Shown: positions 40,397-52,565, counted from the stretch's first letter. The stretch is DNA of 64,000 bases from Sitta carolinensis (GCA_032173965.1 CM063288.1:26630001-26694000), one strand, 5' to 3'. The notes: generated by a model from the letters alone, not told the origin. Made by a program: numbers and translations.

Positions 40397-43300
40397 CAAT
40401 CTCTATCCAATTCCTTTCACGCTGTAATTTTTTGCAGCCCTGTTGAACCACGTAGATACAGAATTATGAAAATACTCCCAAAGATAAAAGGATATTCTGT
40501 TTGCTTTAATTTTCACCTTATAATTTCTGCAAATAATTTACACATTAGACAATGGAATGCTGTCCACCCTGGACATGCATGCAGAAGGAAAAGTGGTTCA
40601 CTATTGCATATCACAGAATGTAAGCAAGTGAAATGAGGAAAGATTGTATCTTTAATATCTGGTCCCTACGAACACCCAAACAATTCTTTCACAACACTGG
40701 GGAACAGCTCAAAGGTTCACCAACCACCTCTTCAGGCACAAACACTCCTGATTAACACATCAGAATCCTCTACAATATAGACATATTTGTAGATGTCTCA
40801 TAATTCTAAACAAAAGATTTAGAAATAGGCATTTCAAATAACTTGAGAAATAAAGAAGTGCTGCAAACCATTTTTGTCCAATACTGCTTTCTAAACCTCT
40901 ACCCAAGACTATTGTCAGTAAAATGTCCTCACTGAAGTATTTCTCTTTACAAGGGCTAATACATTATTTAAATGCAGACTTAACAGATAACTGTTGAAAT
41001 CTGTATTTTACAGGGGAAGAGAATAATATTTTTCCTCCTAATAATCAGCAAATATTTCTAATTCTAATCTAGAGCTAGTTCTTTATTATAACTTCAATTA
41101 CAAAGGGGAAGGAAGAACCACATTATTTCTTCATTCATATTCCAGATTATGAGTGGAACTATCATCTACGGCCCCATGGTAAGATTTTTTTTTGTCATCT
41201 TCTTTATTCATCTTTTTATCTTCCCTTTCCTGTTCATACTAAGCCCAGGTCTTTGTGGAGCTCTCTCCAGAGAGGTCCAGATATTCTCCTCCAGACAGAA
41301 ACTTAAAAACCTGTTATCAAAATACTTTCCCTCTGATGTCATGATTTTTCATTTATAGGCACTCAATTCTATACACTGAGATATAGTATCTGTTCACTAA
41401 TCAGAAGAAAGAATTAATAGGGGTTTCAAAGCTACAAAGACAGCATTTTCACTCTGATGGGAACGTACAGTTCATACTTTGGGGGAGGGGAAGAGAAGAA
41501 AGTGTTGGCTCTTTCATGAACATAAAAGGGCAGAATTACAAATTAGTGTAGCTTCCCCATGTATAGACATTTTTTTCTGAAATGCAGTGTAAACTTAAAA
41601 TCAACCATTAGCTTCTTTAACTAAAGCTCAAATCATCCATGTAATTACTTTTACAGAGGATTATGACCAAGTTTGGTTTTTTTTAAATTGAATTGTTAAA
41701 ATTTCACAATTAAGAAATAAATCACAATGGGAAAATAGGCTCCTATTCACAAAACAACCAACCAAGCTGGCATCGTTCATACCCTTTTAACAAGGCAGAA
41801 CTGAAATACTGGGAATGCTGTTGCCAGGTCAGAATTGAAGTGAATTGGGTAAGCCGTACAAATGGGCTCTTACAGCACCTGCCCAGCCCTTGGCTTGGTA
41901 CAAATCTGTACTCGCTCCTTCAGTAACCCTTCTTCATCAGGGCACAGAAATTAACAACTCAGTGAAGTTTCCACAAAGTCAAAAAAGAAGCCTACACTTT
42001 CTTTAAAAATACATTTGAAAGTGAAGATGCTGAGCATTTTTAATTCACATGTGCTTTATAACCAAGATTTTTGACCTTCAGAAGTCCCTTCCCCCAGGAT
42101 AAAAAAAAGAGGGGAAAAAACCAAAAACACTCCTCAGAAACGACCACAGAGAGACGCTGCAGCCATCCATCTAAAATAATGGCAGTCAAAGGTCAGCATG
42201 ATACAGGGAACATCAAGCTTTTAATTTATCAATCTGCCTGAAAAAGACCAGAAAGTCTTAGTGAGCAGAAGCATGAAAATCAGGGACTATCCAGTCAGAG
42301 CAATGTAGAAACTGCCTAAACACGTGTCATTTACAGGATTTTCCTAATAATGACACCAAGTATCTTCAACTTTGACAAATTAATATTAAGACCTCACTGG
42401 AACATAACATGGAAACTACCATCAGCTTGTTGTGTCATCTTAGCAAGATCCGGCAATTTTCCAGTGAAGATTTGCTTATGAACTATACCCAGCAGATTCC
42501 AAAATAACACCAAAAAAAAGCAAGCACTGCAGATTGGATCCCGATCAGTAAAACGACAGAAAAGTCGTAGGAGTCTTCCAAAAGTGCTGGAAAATGCATA
42601 CTGCAGGAACAATTGGTATTCCTGCCTAACAAAGCTGGGTTACACTCGAAGGCTACAACATGTTAATCTGTCACCGTGACAGAAAAGCAAAGGATGCCAG
42701 ACCAACACACATCTCTCTTCCAACAACCTGCATATATCTAACACTGAGCTTCCGAACACAATTAAAAATAGGACTAGAGTGTCCAAATATATGAGTAAGG
42801 ATGCTCTTAGCATTTCTGCTTCCAACTTCTTGTTATTAAAAAAAGAGTACCCTTCAAGACCTTTCAGCATTCCTTAACAGTGGATTTTTTGTGTTCTATA
42901 ATCACAAGTGACAAAAGAAATAGCTCCATATTTGTTTCAGATCTCCAAGGGGGAAAAAAAATACACATTACAGTAATTCTGTTACAAAACTACAGCACAT
43001 GTGTAAGGCCCCGAGAAGCACCGATGCTGATAAAATTAAAAATGGCTGTGCCCGAAGATCCCACAGCAAAACAGGCACAGCTCTGCTGACGATTAAAATA
43101 TATATTAAAAATTCCTGCATTACCTTACAAAGGGCGAGGTATGCAAAACAAAAAAGATTATATATATTTCCAAAACTGAAGTAAGTTATTAGACAAGAGA
43201 TGCAGATCTAAGCAAAGCATTCTTATTGAGCGCAGGTCGAGCTCATTTACACAATAAAGCAGATTTTATTCCCCGAGACACTTAATGTATCACGATTTCA

Positions 43301-43437
43301 AAACTTTTATCAGGCTTCGCCGCTGAAATAGATGCACACCACTTTGTAAAGAGGCACAGATGTGCCCAAATACCAGCGGACCCCACCCCCTTCCCGCTGC
43401 CAAAATGGCCAGTTCGTTACACCCAGTGGCTACTCAC

Positions 43438-43513
43438 CAGCCGCAGTGCCGAGCAGCAGGGTGGCACTGGAGAGCAGGAGCACCAGCACAAGGTGCTGCA
43501 GTGAGGCAGGCAT
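43438..43513 (-). CDS. First coding exon: signal peptide of an unidentified secreted or membrane protein
   Basis: Read on the minus strand, ATG at 43513-43511 opens 25 codons plus one base and ends at a consensus GTGAGT donor (gt at 43437-43436), so the exon leaves in phase 1. The peptide starts MPASLQHLVLVLLLSSATLL and continues LGTAA: a short N-terminus, a hydrophobic core of about 15 residues, then small residues suited to signal peptidase. The ATG has G at -3. The exon sits on the left shoulder of a CpG island, as expected for the start of a vertebrate gene. This is consistent with entry into the secretory pathway, giving a secreted, type I membrane or ER protein. Only the first exon is certain; the rest would lie to the left, beyond a long intron. 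I do not recognise the family. The exon's reality is fairly secure from ATG context, hydrophobic core, donor and island together; the function is unknown. Confidence 0.65.
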
Positions 43514-43561
43514 ACCTGGGTAAGCCACGGCTCGAGCCGGCAGGAGGAATAAAAAAAGGGC

Positions 43562-43592
<31 letters not shown>

Positions 43593-43710
43593 CCAAACGC
43601 CGAAGAGAGGAAATTCCTCCTGCTTTCGCACAGCCTTCCTTAACTCTCTCGGTTTACAATCCCGTCTGGAAGGGCAAATGGCAGATGAGAGGAGCCGTCT
43701 TCGCTCTTAC
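43514..43710 (-). other. Candidate short intron in the 5' untranslated region
   Basis: On the minus strand a GTAAGA donor (gt at 43710-43709) lies inside the island. An acceptor ending TTACCCAG (ag at 43517-43516) lies two bases upstream of the ATG. The 195 bp between them include a T27 tract (43590-43564) and a second T7 run, which would serve as the pyrimidine tract. If it is spliced, the mRNA has a non-coding first exon ending at 43711, and the start codon is at the very beginning of exon 2. If not, the 5' leader would carry a 27-U run. This is inference from splice signals only. Confidence 0.35.
43564..43590. repeat. Homopolymer A27 (T27 on the gene's strand)
   Basis: Uninterrupted run of 27 A on the plus strand, 51 bp upstream of the signal-peptide ATG in the gene's orientation. 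It is placed where a pyrimidine tract would be needed for the candidate acceptor at 43516. Such runs are length-unstable, and the exact count may be a sequencing or assembly estimate. Confidence 0.95.
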
Positions 43711-44830
43711 TCCATTACAGCCGCCTGCCTTCATGCCTCGGGAGCCGGCAGCGCTCAGCGGACACGGGGGAAGCGCCTGGCTCTGCCTCCCAGCCCCGAG
43801 GCATCTCCCCCGCCGGGGAGGACGGCGGCACGCTCCCGACCCCGCTGGGAACCGGGCTATTTCCCACGCAGCTTCACGACATCGAAGAAAGCGCCCGGTT
43901 GGGAAGGGAACATATCCAGACGCGCCCACAGCGGTGTCAGTCAGCGCGGGCCCTGCGGGCCGGCCGGGGCACGAAGGGCGAGCTAGGGGCTCACGGCGGC
44001 GGCGCGTCCCATCTCGGCAAAGGTCTCTGTCCTCTGGCCGCCCCTCCTCGCTGCCTCACGCTCTGGGGAAAGCGGCGGCGAGGCCCCCTGCTCTCACGGC
44101 GAGGGCTGCAGCTGCATCCCGGCCCATCTGCCTCCCGCGCCGGGCGGGCTCCTCCGCGCTGCCCCGGCCCCCGCCGCAGCACCGACGCCAACCCCGGCCA
44201 CCCCGACAAAGGTGGGGCCCGGGGCGGCGAGGCCCCTCCTCGGCGGCTCCAGCTACGAGCGCACCCGGCTGCTCTCCGCGGACGAAGGCCCTTCCCCTCC
44301 TCCGTCTCCCGCCCCGAGTTTCCACAGCGCTGGGCAGCCCGGCCCGGCCTCCTCACGCCGGTCTCCGCTCAACCCCTCCGCGCTGCCAGCGCCTTCCTCC
44401 CCCCGCGCCGGGCTCGCCGGCCAGGGGCCGCTCCGCCTCTTTCCCCTGCCCGCCGCCGGCTGCGGGCGGGAGCCGAGCGAGGGCCGGAGCTCCGCCGCCC
44501 GCGCCCCCTCTCGCCCGCCCGCCTCAACAGCACGGGCGGCTCCAGACACAAAGGGGAGTCGCTGCAGCCGCCGGCCCGGGCGCCCGGCCCGCCGCACCGC
44601 CCCCGCCGCCCGGCCCCGCCCGCACCATAGAGGTGGCTCCAGGTAGGCAGAGCGGGGCCGCCGGGCGGAGCTCGGCTGGCTGAGGGAGGGGGCGCGGTGC
44701 CCAGGGCCCCGCCGCGGGCTGGGGCGCTGCGGGCGAGGGGCGGCTGCGTGGGGAGGGGAAGGCTCTGCTAGCCCTTCCTGGGAAGGCCGCGGGAAGGCGG
44801 CGAACGCCCCTTCCCCCCCATGCAGCGTGT
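43640..44830. promoter_or_regulatory. CpG island promoter
   Basis: About 1.2 kb is very rich in G, C and undepleted CpG, in sharp contrast to the AT-rich DNA on the left. It contains many GGGCGG/CCGCCC-type GC boxes and no obvious TATA box, the usual form of a broad vertebrate promoter. The minus-strand signal-peptide exon lies just beyond its left edge, so transcription toward lower coordinates is the simplest reading. A plus-strand transcript from the same island is possible: there is a CAG/gtaggc donor-like site at about 44643. However, I see no plus-strand coding exon downstream. Long open frames inside the island are expected from the scarcity of AT-rich stop codons and are not genes. 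Confidence 0.88.
44716..44740 (+). other. G-quadruplex motif in the CpG island
   Basis: The plus strand has four G-tracts at 44716-44718, 44721-44724, 44731-44733 and 44737-44740, with loops of 2, 6 and 3 bases. This meets the canonical four-tract pattern with loops of at most seven bases. Two further GGGG tracts follow at 44750-44753 and 44755-44758. G4 motifs are common at CpG-island promoters; formation in cells is not shown by sequence. Confidence 0.6.
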
Positions 44831-45091
44831 CTGTGGGAGAGGCTGTTAGCAGGGAGGCGTGAGCTCAGGATTCACAAAAAACGCCTGTAACAACAAGAAA
44901 AAAGGTTTAGCAGTCTGTGAGATTGCGTCATGTTTGAACTCGGTGGCCTGCCTGTCAGGCACCCCGGAGCTTCTGCTTCATCCTCGGGTTCGAGCCCTCA
45001 TTATCTCTGTCCCTGTGAGCTTCTCTAGGAGCACTGGCCGTACCACCTACTGCTCTCCCTCGGCGAGCCCTGGCAAGGCACAGAAACTCAG

Positions 45092-45293
45092 ATCGGTTAG
45101 GTTGGAAAAGACCTCTGGGATCATCGAATCCAACGTGTGACCGATCGGCTCAGCTAGACCATGGCACTAAGTGCCATGTCCGGTCTTTCTTTAAACACCC
45201 TCGGGGCGGTGACCCCACCGCCTCCCTGGGCAGTCCATTCCAATAGCTAATCACCCTTTCTCTGAAGAATTTCTCCCTAATGTCCAATCTGAA
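45092..45293 (-). mobile_element. CR1 LINE 3' fragment (minus orientation)
   Basis: The plus strand begins with the reverse complement of the CR1 3' end (GGTTAGGTTGGAAAAGACC, followed by the GGATCATCGAATCCAAC segment). It continues through recognisable CR1 blocks: CTAGACCATGGCACTAAG, then a CCACCGCCTCCCTGGGCAG block, then the GAAGAATTTCTCCCTAATGT block. It fades out near 45293. It contains the 9-bp-arm palindrome CATGGCACT/AGTGCCATG at 45160-45178, which I recall from the Y/J-like avian CR1 subfamilies. Like most CR1 copies it is 5'-truncated and has no obvious target-site duplication. It lies about 260 bp outside the CpG island. Several CpGs are retained, which may mean moderate age or protection from methylation by the island. 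Confidence 0.92.
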
Positions 45294-48200
45294 ATCCACT
45301 CAGCTCCTGTGGCTTCAGCCACCTGACTCTCCCAAGCAAAACCATTATCTACCTCTTCAATTAAAGATATTTTATGATTTCAAAACGAAGATAAAGTGAG
45401 CCCACTCAGCTGTTTGTATGCTTTAACCTTTGCTATATTGCACAGGACCAAAGAGATAAATTGAGGGCAGCAGCTGATGGGAGAAATGTGACTGGAACAT
45501 AGTGACTGATGTTCTGGCCTAGCAAGGCTCTTTTAAACAAGTTTCACTGGCTGTAGCATAGAAAAAAAGGTTCTTAAGTACACCCTGCACACCAAAAGCA
45601 CCTTCATATCTGGGCATCACCAAAGGTTTGATTATGGGAAATGCTTCCCTGTGCCAAAATTCCTATACCAGTTTCAAGAGCGGAATAGAAATTCAGAAAT
45701 CTGATTCCACACTTCAAAATATTGAATGCTATTACATAAAATGGTGTTGTTGCAAGTCAGAGTTACAATTTTAGTAATAATAAAAGTTTTCTGCATAATT
45801 CCATTCCTCTTTGCAAGCCATAAAAGATGAAATAGATGTAATGGGATACTTTGATCATGAAGAGAATTATTAAATAAATTGTGCTAGGATTTTCATCATT
45901 GTGTTGCTTTGGCCAAGGTCATAGTTTGACATTCCTAGGGTCAAAGTGAATTTACCCTGCTAATTATAAAATGCTGTTAAAGTATCCTACATTTTCACTT
46001 CCAATCTATGCAGATCTAACATGGATATTGGTGAGACAATAAAATATAGAATCACAGATTGTAATTTGTATTGCTACTTTCCAGAATTGCAACCACATGT
46101 TAACCACAGTATCCTTCCTGTTATTTGTGGAATGTGAATGTCAAGAAATAACCTTTAGAAGCAACACCAACACCAACTCTCCCCCCATCCCCAACAGCTA
46201 GAACAGTTTTACCTCCAAGAGAGAAAAAAAACCCCAACACTGAATATTTTTTCTGCAGCATCAAAATCCAATGTAATTTTCTGGTTCCACAGACACCAAA
46301 CTATTCAACACACCTTCTGCCCAGCTGTACCTACCAATAAAAGTGAGATCTACTTTGTTCAGAGAAAACAAAAAGCTTGCCATGTGGGTTGCACAGCACT
46401 TTCACTGTTTAGATGGTAAAAGAAAATTACTGTAATTGTTTATGACATGTATGAAAACCTGCTCAGCCTGAAGTAAATGGCAGAGGTCTCACTTGTTTCA
46501 ATGGTTCTAGTTTTGGCTCATTAATTAATACTAAGAGTCTTCTCCACAAGAAACTGTACAAAAACATATATTCTGCCTTAAAATACATTTTCTTTTTTTT
46601 CCCCACAAAGTGGATTTGATTTTTGTTTTGTGTTTTTCTAAAATGAAGGAGAAATACATGCTATTTTTAATACCGTTTTCCTTTTAGTTTCACAAAAAAC
46701 ACAAATCCTACCAAGAAAACATCCTACTGAAGGGCATGAGGCTGTACATCTGCTTTGCCTGAGTTTATATCAGGCCCTTGGACTAATCTCACACTCCTGC
46801 AACCACAGCAGTTTACAAGAATTTCTCCTCCTTCCCTAAGCTGTTTGGGGTCCTGCGGATGTTCTCTGCAAGGGCCAGATGCCCCCTGGCCCGGCGTGGC
46901 TGTGGGGGCTGCGCAGGGCGCCGGTCACCGCCCGACCCAGGCGCAGAGCAGGAGCTGCTGCTGCTCCCCGGTGTGCCTGGGGCTGAGCCCCGCTCCACCA
47001 CGCAGATGTAGGAAGCAATCGCTGCTGTCTAAGCACAGAAGCTGCTTCCTTTTCCCACGGTAGTGGGAGGAAGCCAGAGATCCAAAGTGTCACAGTCAGG
47101 CTCGCTCATTGTTATGTGCTTGGACGAGAACATATTTATAATTCTTCCTCTGATATTGTTTTATCTGTAAGCTAGGATTTCACTCTCCTAATATTCAGAA
47201 AAGTAGTCAGGATAATGAAAACTTGCAGAGCTGCAGGACAGTAAATCTGGAGTGCAGGGTCAGGTAAAGCTATGGGGGAGATGAGAAAACACGTCAAATT
47301 TATCAAGATTTATAGAAGACAAAACTCTGACCGAAGCACTGTATTTCCACCAGGAAGAACTCTGACCAATGAAACAACACTATTGAACTTATTGGAGATA
47401 AGACTGCTAAAAAATATGAGGAGGAAAGACCTTAGGAAGCAGATGGTCTTTGACAGCTGTGTTCACTGCTCTCCCAGGCAGGCTGAGGCGAGGCTGCCCC
47501 AGCAGCATGGTCTTGGGGCAAGGACGAGGAGGACAGTGGCAGAGCAGCCAGGGTCCGGTGGCTGGAAGCTCCCCAAGATGCGGGGCAGATACAGCAGGGG
47601 ACGTGTATCTTGCCCTTGGGGGAAGGAGCTCTGAACAGCACAGGCACAAACAGCACGTGGGGGTTGCCCTTTGCTTCAGTGAGACACAGAGGAGAAATGT
47701 AGCTGATAGGAGGCTCAGGAGTGTACCACTCTGGCTCAGACTGATGCAGACACAAACGTGTCGGTATCACTGGCTAATTCAACACTGCACGTAAGAGAAA
47801 TTAAACATGTCCTTGTTAGCAGCATCTCCTTTAAACAACAGATATCTTTATTCTTAATTAACTGGAATAAGGGAAACTATTTTCATGCTACCAAGAGAGT
47901 ATTCCAATCAGTGGAAAATAAGATGAACAAAGAATGAAGAAAGATGAAATTAACTATGAAACAATAGATTGAGTTTCATTTCTTTTCAGAAAACCCAATG
48001 TTCAGGCACTTTAAAAAGATTTCTCAGGGTAGGTTCACTGTTATCCAAGAGTTTTTCGGCGCTGATGCAATTTAACTGTTATCATCGCTAGGACTCAGGG
48101 GACTGTTCTTTTTGACAGGGCCTTTCATGAAGTCAACAAATCAGTTTAAAACAAGCCATAAATTATATTTGGCTGCCCGTCAGCTTGGCTGGGGTGTTCT

Positions 48201-51200
48201 CCCAGCGCTGCTGTAAGTGTTGGGGAAAGAATATAACAACACATCCAGATATTTGGCTTTTAAGGGATATTTTGTTCCAAATTTAAAAAGAAAGCATCCC
48301 CCTAGCATTGACTCTGATGCATAAACATATGTTAGAACAGCCATCAAGATTTTTACAGACTTCCCTACAAATATATACACCTGTTCTGGATCTAAGTGAT
48401 GGACTTGGTACAGATCTCCCTAACAATTGCCTGCCACTCACTGCTAAATTAGGGAACTGTCAGCAAGATCATCTCCCCAGTCTTGCTCCTGTAACTGTAT
48501 GGGAGAGAGACGTGGCTCCTGATAGATGGGATCCAAGCCTCCTGTAGCTCTCTAGATACTATTAACATCCTGAATTGCAGCCAGAACTCACTGAAAAGAC
48601 AATAGTGTCTACTTACAGTCTGCTGAGTTAGCAGCTACAGCTTCAGCCAGCGCAGCCAAACAAGTAATCACACACAGACGTCATTACCTTTGGAAGTGTT
48701 CGGTTACTTGTTTTATATAGATTTTCCCATCAGTGTCCAATCCAGGGTGCTACAGCGTGGCATTAACACACCTCCATAAGTCCCTTTGGAGTCAGGGTAG
48801 GGAAGATGGCTGTGGGAAGACCACAGTTACAGGAAAGCAGGCACATATGCAAAAGGAAAAACAATGAAACCTCTGGAGACTTCAGAAGCAATCTGAACAT
48901 GAAAGTATCTTCCTCAGTCGTGGACATGTTTCCTTGGGAAAAGGAAAAGGCACCCTCTCCTTCAGAGCCTTTTTACAAACTACCAGCAGCATTTCCATCT
49001 TGTCTGAATTATTGTTGGGTTTTGCTCCTTTTCCAGGGCTGGTATTATCTTGGGAAAATGGATTCTACAAAGAAGGGATGGAGGGACACCAAGCCATGAC
49101 TGAAATCCCAGAGAAGTCCTTTGTAGGGTGAAGTCCATTTCTTTCTGTTCTTTCTGACAGGCAGGGAAAGCCCTATCCACAATGATCAGCCTGTCCTGCC
49201 AAGATGTGAGAGTGACAAAACCTCCTGTGGCATCACATACCAGAGCAGGTTCTCATGCTCCCAATTCTACCAAAAGCCTTAAGGAAATGGTAAATCAAAC
49301 TTCCTGCCTCAGAGGGAATTAATTTCCCCTTTAGTCCAGTTAAATAATCTGTGCCAGACATTACTTTTGGCCTTTAGACTCATAAAAATCTGTCTGAGGG
49401 CTGTTATGACTTCATTTTTATTTTTTTTTTTGTCTCTGAGGCACAGAAAAGAGCACCTACTGTTGAGCTTTTGAAAAAAACCCCAAACATTTACGAGTAT
49501 GAACTAGTAAGTGTTTTCAGATCTGAGTTTTTCTAACTCTACCAGGCTGTTGTGTAATCTACTACAAGGTGAACCACACTCTGCAATGAAGTCATGACAG
49601 TCTGACATCTATGTCATAAATCAGAAGATAAGTTTCATGGCAGCTTTGTTTACCATTTGATGGCAGACTTTTAATAAATTTAATGCAAAAATTAATTTCA
49701 CCACTTTTGTGGCAGTCTCCAGAAAGATCTATTATGATCTTTCACTTCTTTTTTTTATGCTGGTCTCACATTCCCTGATTTTGGTGTAGCAAGTGGTTTC
49801 CATCAGGTAGCCCATTATTGCATGATCAAAGGTGTGAGGATAGAGCCTGGAAACATAATCAGGTGAGTGTGGGACAGGTTGGCCTTGGGTATGCAGGGAG
49901 AAGGAGGAGGAAGATGCACACTCTGGGATAAACAAAGGGAGTATTTTGTCTCTAAAAGGATTAGCAGTGAAATAGTTAATCACCATTCTTACATTTCGTA
50001 ATACATCATATTTCCCTGTGATAATGAGCTACCAACAGTGTTGGTAGGAGTTGCTGCCTTGTTTTAGAGATAACACTGCTTAGTCTGTGGAAATCTTATC
50101 TCCACTTTGGGGGTGGAGGTGAGAGAAACTTTCAAGTTAGCTTTGAGAAGCACCTCCCACTTTGAATTAAGTCTGAAATCATATGTTAAAGGCCTTTTAC
50201 AGCTTGTCTGAATCTCTTGGCTTGTTCATCACAACATAAAATGTGAAATTTGCTGCAGGGTTTTTATCAGTTCAAAACATCACTGATTCATTAAATCCAA
50301 CAATGGACGTAGTCAGAAATAGAAACCTAACGAGCTGTCAGAATCATGTTCTGGTCCATAGCAGATGGGTATGTCATCACCACAGACCTGCATGGTTTCA
50401 TTCCTGAGAGCTACCTGAGCCTTCTCAGACTCACGACAGGCGGCTGGGAACGCAGCACACCGAATCTCCAACACTTCTCTCCTGCTACTGTTACCTTCCT
50501 TTTGCCTTCTGGTTCTGGGTTGTTGGGGTTTTTTTCTTTTTCTGTTGTTGGTTGGTGTTTTTTTTTAATCACTCACTACACAAGATAGTTAGCAGTGCAA
50601 GTCAGATTGGCTTCCAAAAGCCAGCTTTTCCTTTTTGCTCTTTAATTTCTCACAGATGATTAGGATTGGACCTAAAAATATTTCTCCAATCAGCTCAATA
50701 TTTCTATCAGGAAGCTAATAAAAATGCCCTCTGAGAACAAAATGAAAGGCTCTGATAAAGTCCTGACAGATCTGCACTTAGTTTTCCATGGTGAAGATTC
50801 AGAGGAATCAGCCTCTGTGCTCATTGCTGGCCATCTTGAATTCCACATCAGCTTGACAAGTGTCAGACATTCATCTAAAGGACAGAAGTGGTGTCTACAA
50901 CATGTATTTGTTCCTTGTTATTTTAAATGACAGTGTGGAGGGAGCAACTTTTGCTCAGACTTCTTACAACAGTTCCCCTTTGTAATGAGAAAGGAGGCAT
51001 CAACTATAAGCCCAACAGCAGAGCTTCTTCAGGTTTTGTGTTCTCTTGCAAATGTGAAAAAGAGTAAAAACAGAGTTGAATTGAAGCCCTTTTTAACTCA
51101 GATTTTGTTTCCACTGCAAGGACAATGTCAGAGGGCTCACCACTCTCAGAGCCATAGCTTCCAGAGAAAGGTGCTGCTGAGTGTGCCTGCCCAGTGTTCC

Positions 51201-52559
51201 TCTCCTTCATGCAGCCAGCTCTGGGAACATCACTTGGAGGAAGATAAAAGTAAAATTATTACCTTTTACTACACCGAACAGGAGATTTCTATCCCTCTGC
51301 TTTTGCCTATAACATGACATCTGTTGCCTGACAATTTTGAGACATTTTTATCTGAGAAGAGTGTTCCTTCAGATCAAGAAATGAGTCAGTACCTCTGCAC
51401 ACCCTGCTTGCCTCTCATAAATTGATTTAGAAACATGAGCCAAACTGACTGCTTCCCCAAAGCAGCCATCAGGAACCCTGTCCTTGAAGTGATAGAGGCC
51501 AGCACACCAGCTCCAGCCACCAGCATCAGTCCTGCTTGCTGGGGCCTGCAGGAAACATTGAGGGCACAGTCGTTCCCTGCACTATCTACAGTCATTTGAA
51601 ATTGCAGAGACCTTAAAAGCTTTAATTCACAAACAAGAGCCAGGCCTCCAGAGGCCATTCCCACAACACAAAATGGGCTGTGCAAGCCTTGGGTGCGTGG
51701 TTTAGGGGACACAGACAGCACTCAGACTCTGTGAAACCTCTGCCTCTGCTTGCAATTTCAGATTAAAAGGTAAACACATAAATGAGGATGCAGGGATAAG
51801 TGGGAAGAGTCTTCTACAGAAAAAAAAAATTTGCCCTTTATCTCCATTATAAAGAGTAGTCTTTGTAGTTTTCTACAGATGAAAGCTCATCAAAAGTGGA
51901 GAGGACCATCTGACAGAGATGCTAGGTGAGGTGCTTTATATTTCATAAGTTTGAAGGCACTTATCCTTCTTTTCTTTTCCCCCACATTGGCCACAAAATA
52001 GTTGTGATGTTTTGAGTATTTCTTTTTCTTCCTCCTTTTCTTCATGCCCTTCTGAGTTGAGTAAAATCTGAGCAGGGTTTCTTTCCCCTCTCTAGCATTT
52101 TTGCCATTTTCCCTTTTGTATTTATTTACTTCCGACCATCCTCTCAACTTTGGGGAAGTTGAATTTAGTAAAAGGAAAAACTATCACCCCTGTAGCTCTG
52201 CTCTCATAACTGCTGAAGCTCTCACATTCCCAGCAACAGAAGGGTGGAAGGGGTGTGAAATGAGGGCAAAGAGAAGCATGGACCCTGAACTAAATGTTGA
52301 ACAGAAAGGGGGAGGAAGTTGTAGGCAGGAGAGAGAGAGGATCTGAGGAATGAAAGGAGGAGAGAAAAGCTTACAGGAGAGGGTATATGTTTGAATATGG
52401 ATTTAAATGAAAATGCATTTTGATTTAACAAAAAAAAAGAGGGTGCTAAACTCAGACCTCTGATTTGTGCCATGCTGGAAGGGACACTGGCTTGGGAGTT
52501 TCACAATGCTCATCTGCAGGAGTAGGTCTCTGGGACAGCCTGGCAGATAGTCCTTGGCT
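45294..52559. other. Upstream flank, no gene recognised
   Basis: Between the CR1 copy and the LTR I find the GC-rich patch at 46.85-47.0 kb and short T-rich runs (about 49423-49431, 50528-50566). A 111-codon minus-strand frame (51721-51386) has no family features. GC content rises gradually to the right. Confidence 0.6.
46850..47000. promoter_or_regulatory. GC-rich, CpG-bearing patch upstream of the promoter
   Basis: About 150 bp with a dozen or so CpGs, including GGCGCCGG and CCGCCCGACC, surrounded by CpG-poor DNA, some 2 kb outside the main island. A distal promoter or enhancer element is possible. The open frames across it, including 46755-47063 plus, show only proline/cysteine/arginine-rich composition typical of GC-rich DNA. 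Confidence 0.4.
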
Positions 52560-52565
52560 CAGAAG
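52560..52565. repeat. Target-site duplication, left copy (CAGAAG)
   Basis: Six bases immediately before the TGTCAC terminus of the solo LTR, identical to those immediately after its other terminus. A 6-bp duplication is the size made by alpharetrovirus/class II integrases. Confidence 0.85.

Larger units (their letters stand above)
35481..43437. other. Non-coding stretch, start of the probable first intron
   Basis: Simple repeats at 38.75 and 40.38 kb. A plus-strand frame at 39517-40029 (170 codons) and a minus-strand frame at 42394-42612 (72 codons) are open without recognisable homology. No convincing second coding exon of the signal-peptide gene is seen here. Confidence 0.6.

Noticed and set aside
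42394..42612. Minus-strand 72-codon frame ending ADGSFHVMFQ
   Set aside because: It looks protein-like at first reading, but it ends in a stop directly after an acceptor-like CCAG with no donor, and no homology is recognised.
43360..44683. Long overlapping plus-strand open frames of 208, 332, 243 and 144 codons (and several minus-strand ones)
   Set aside because: They lie in the CpG island, overlap one another in different frames and on both strands, are made of Ala/Pro/Arg/Gly, and have no domain. Stop codons are rare in such DNA by composition.
44981..44992. GGTTCGAGCC, resembling a tRNA B box
   Set aside because: The flanking bases do not form a TψC stem, and there is no matching A box or acceptor stem upstream.
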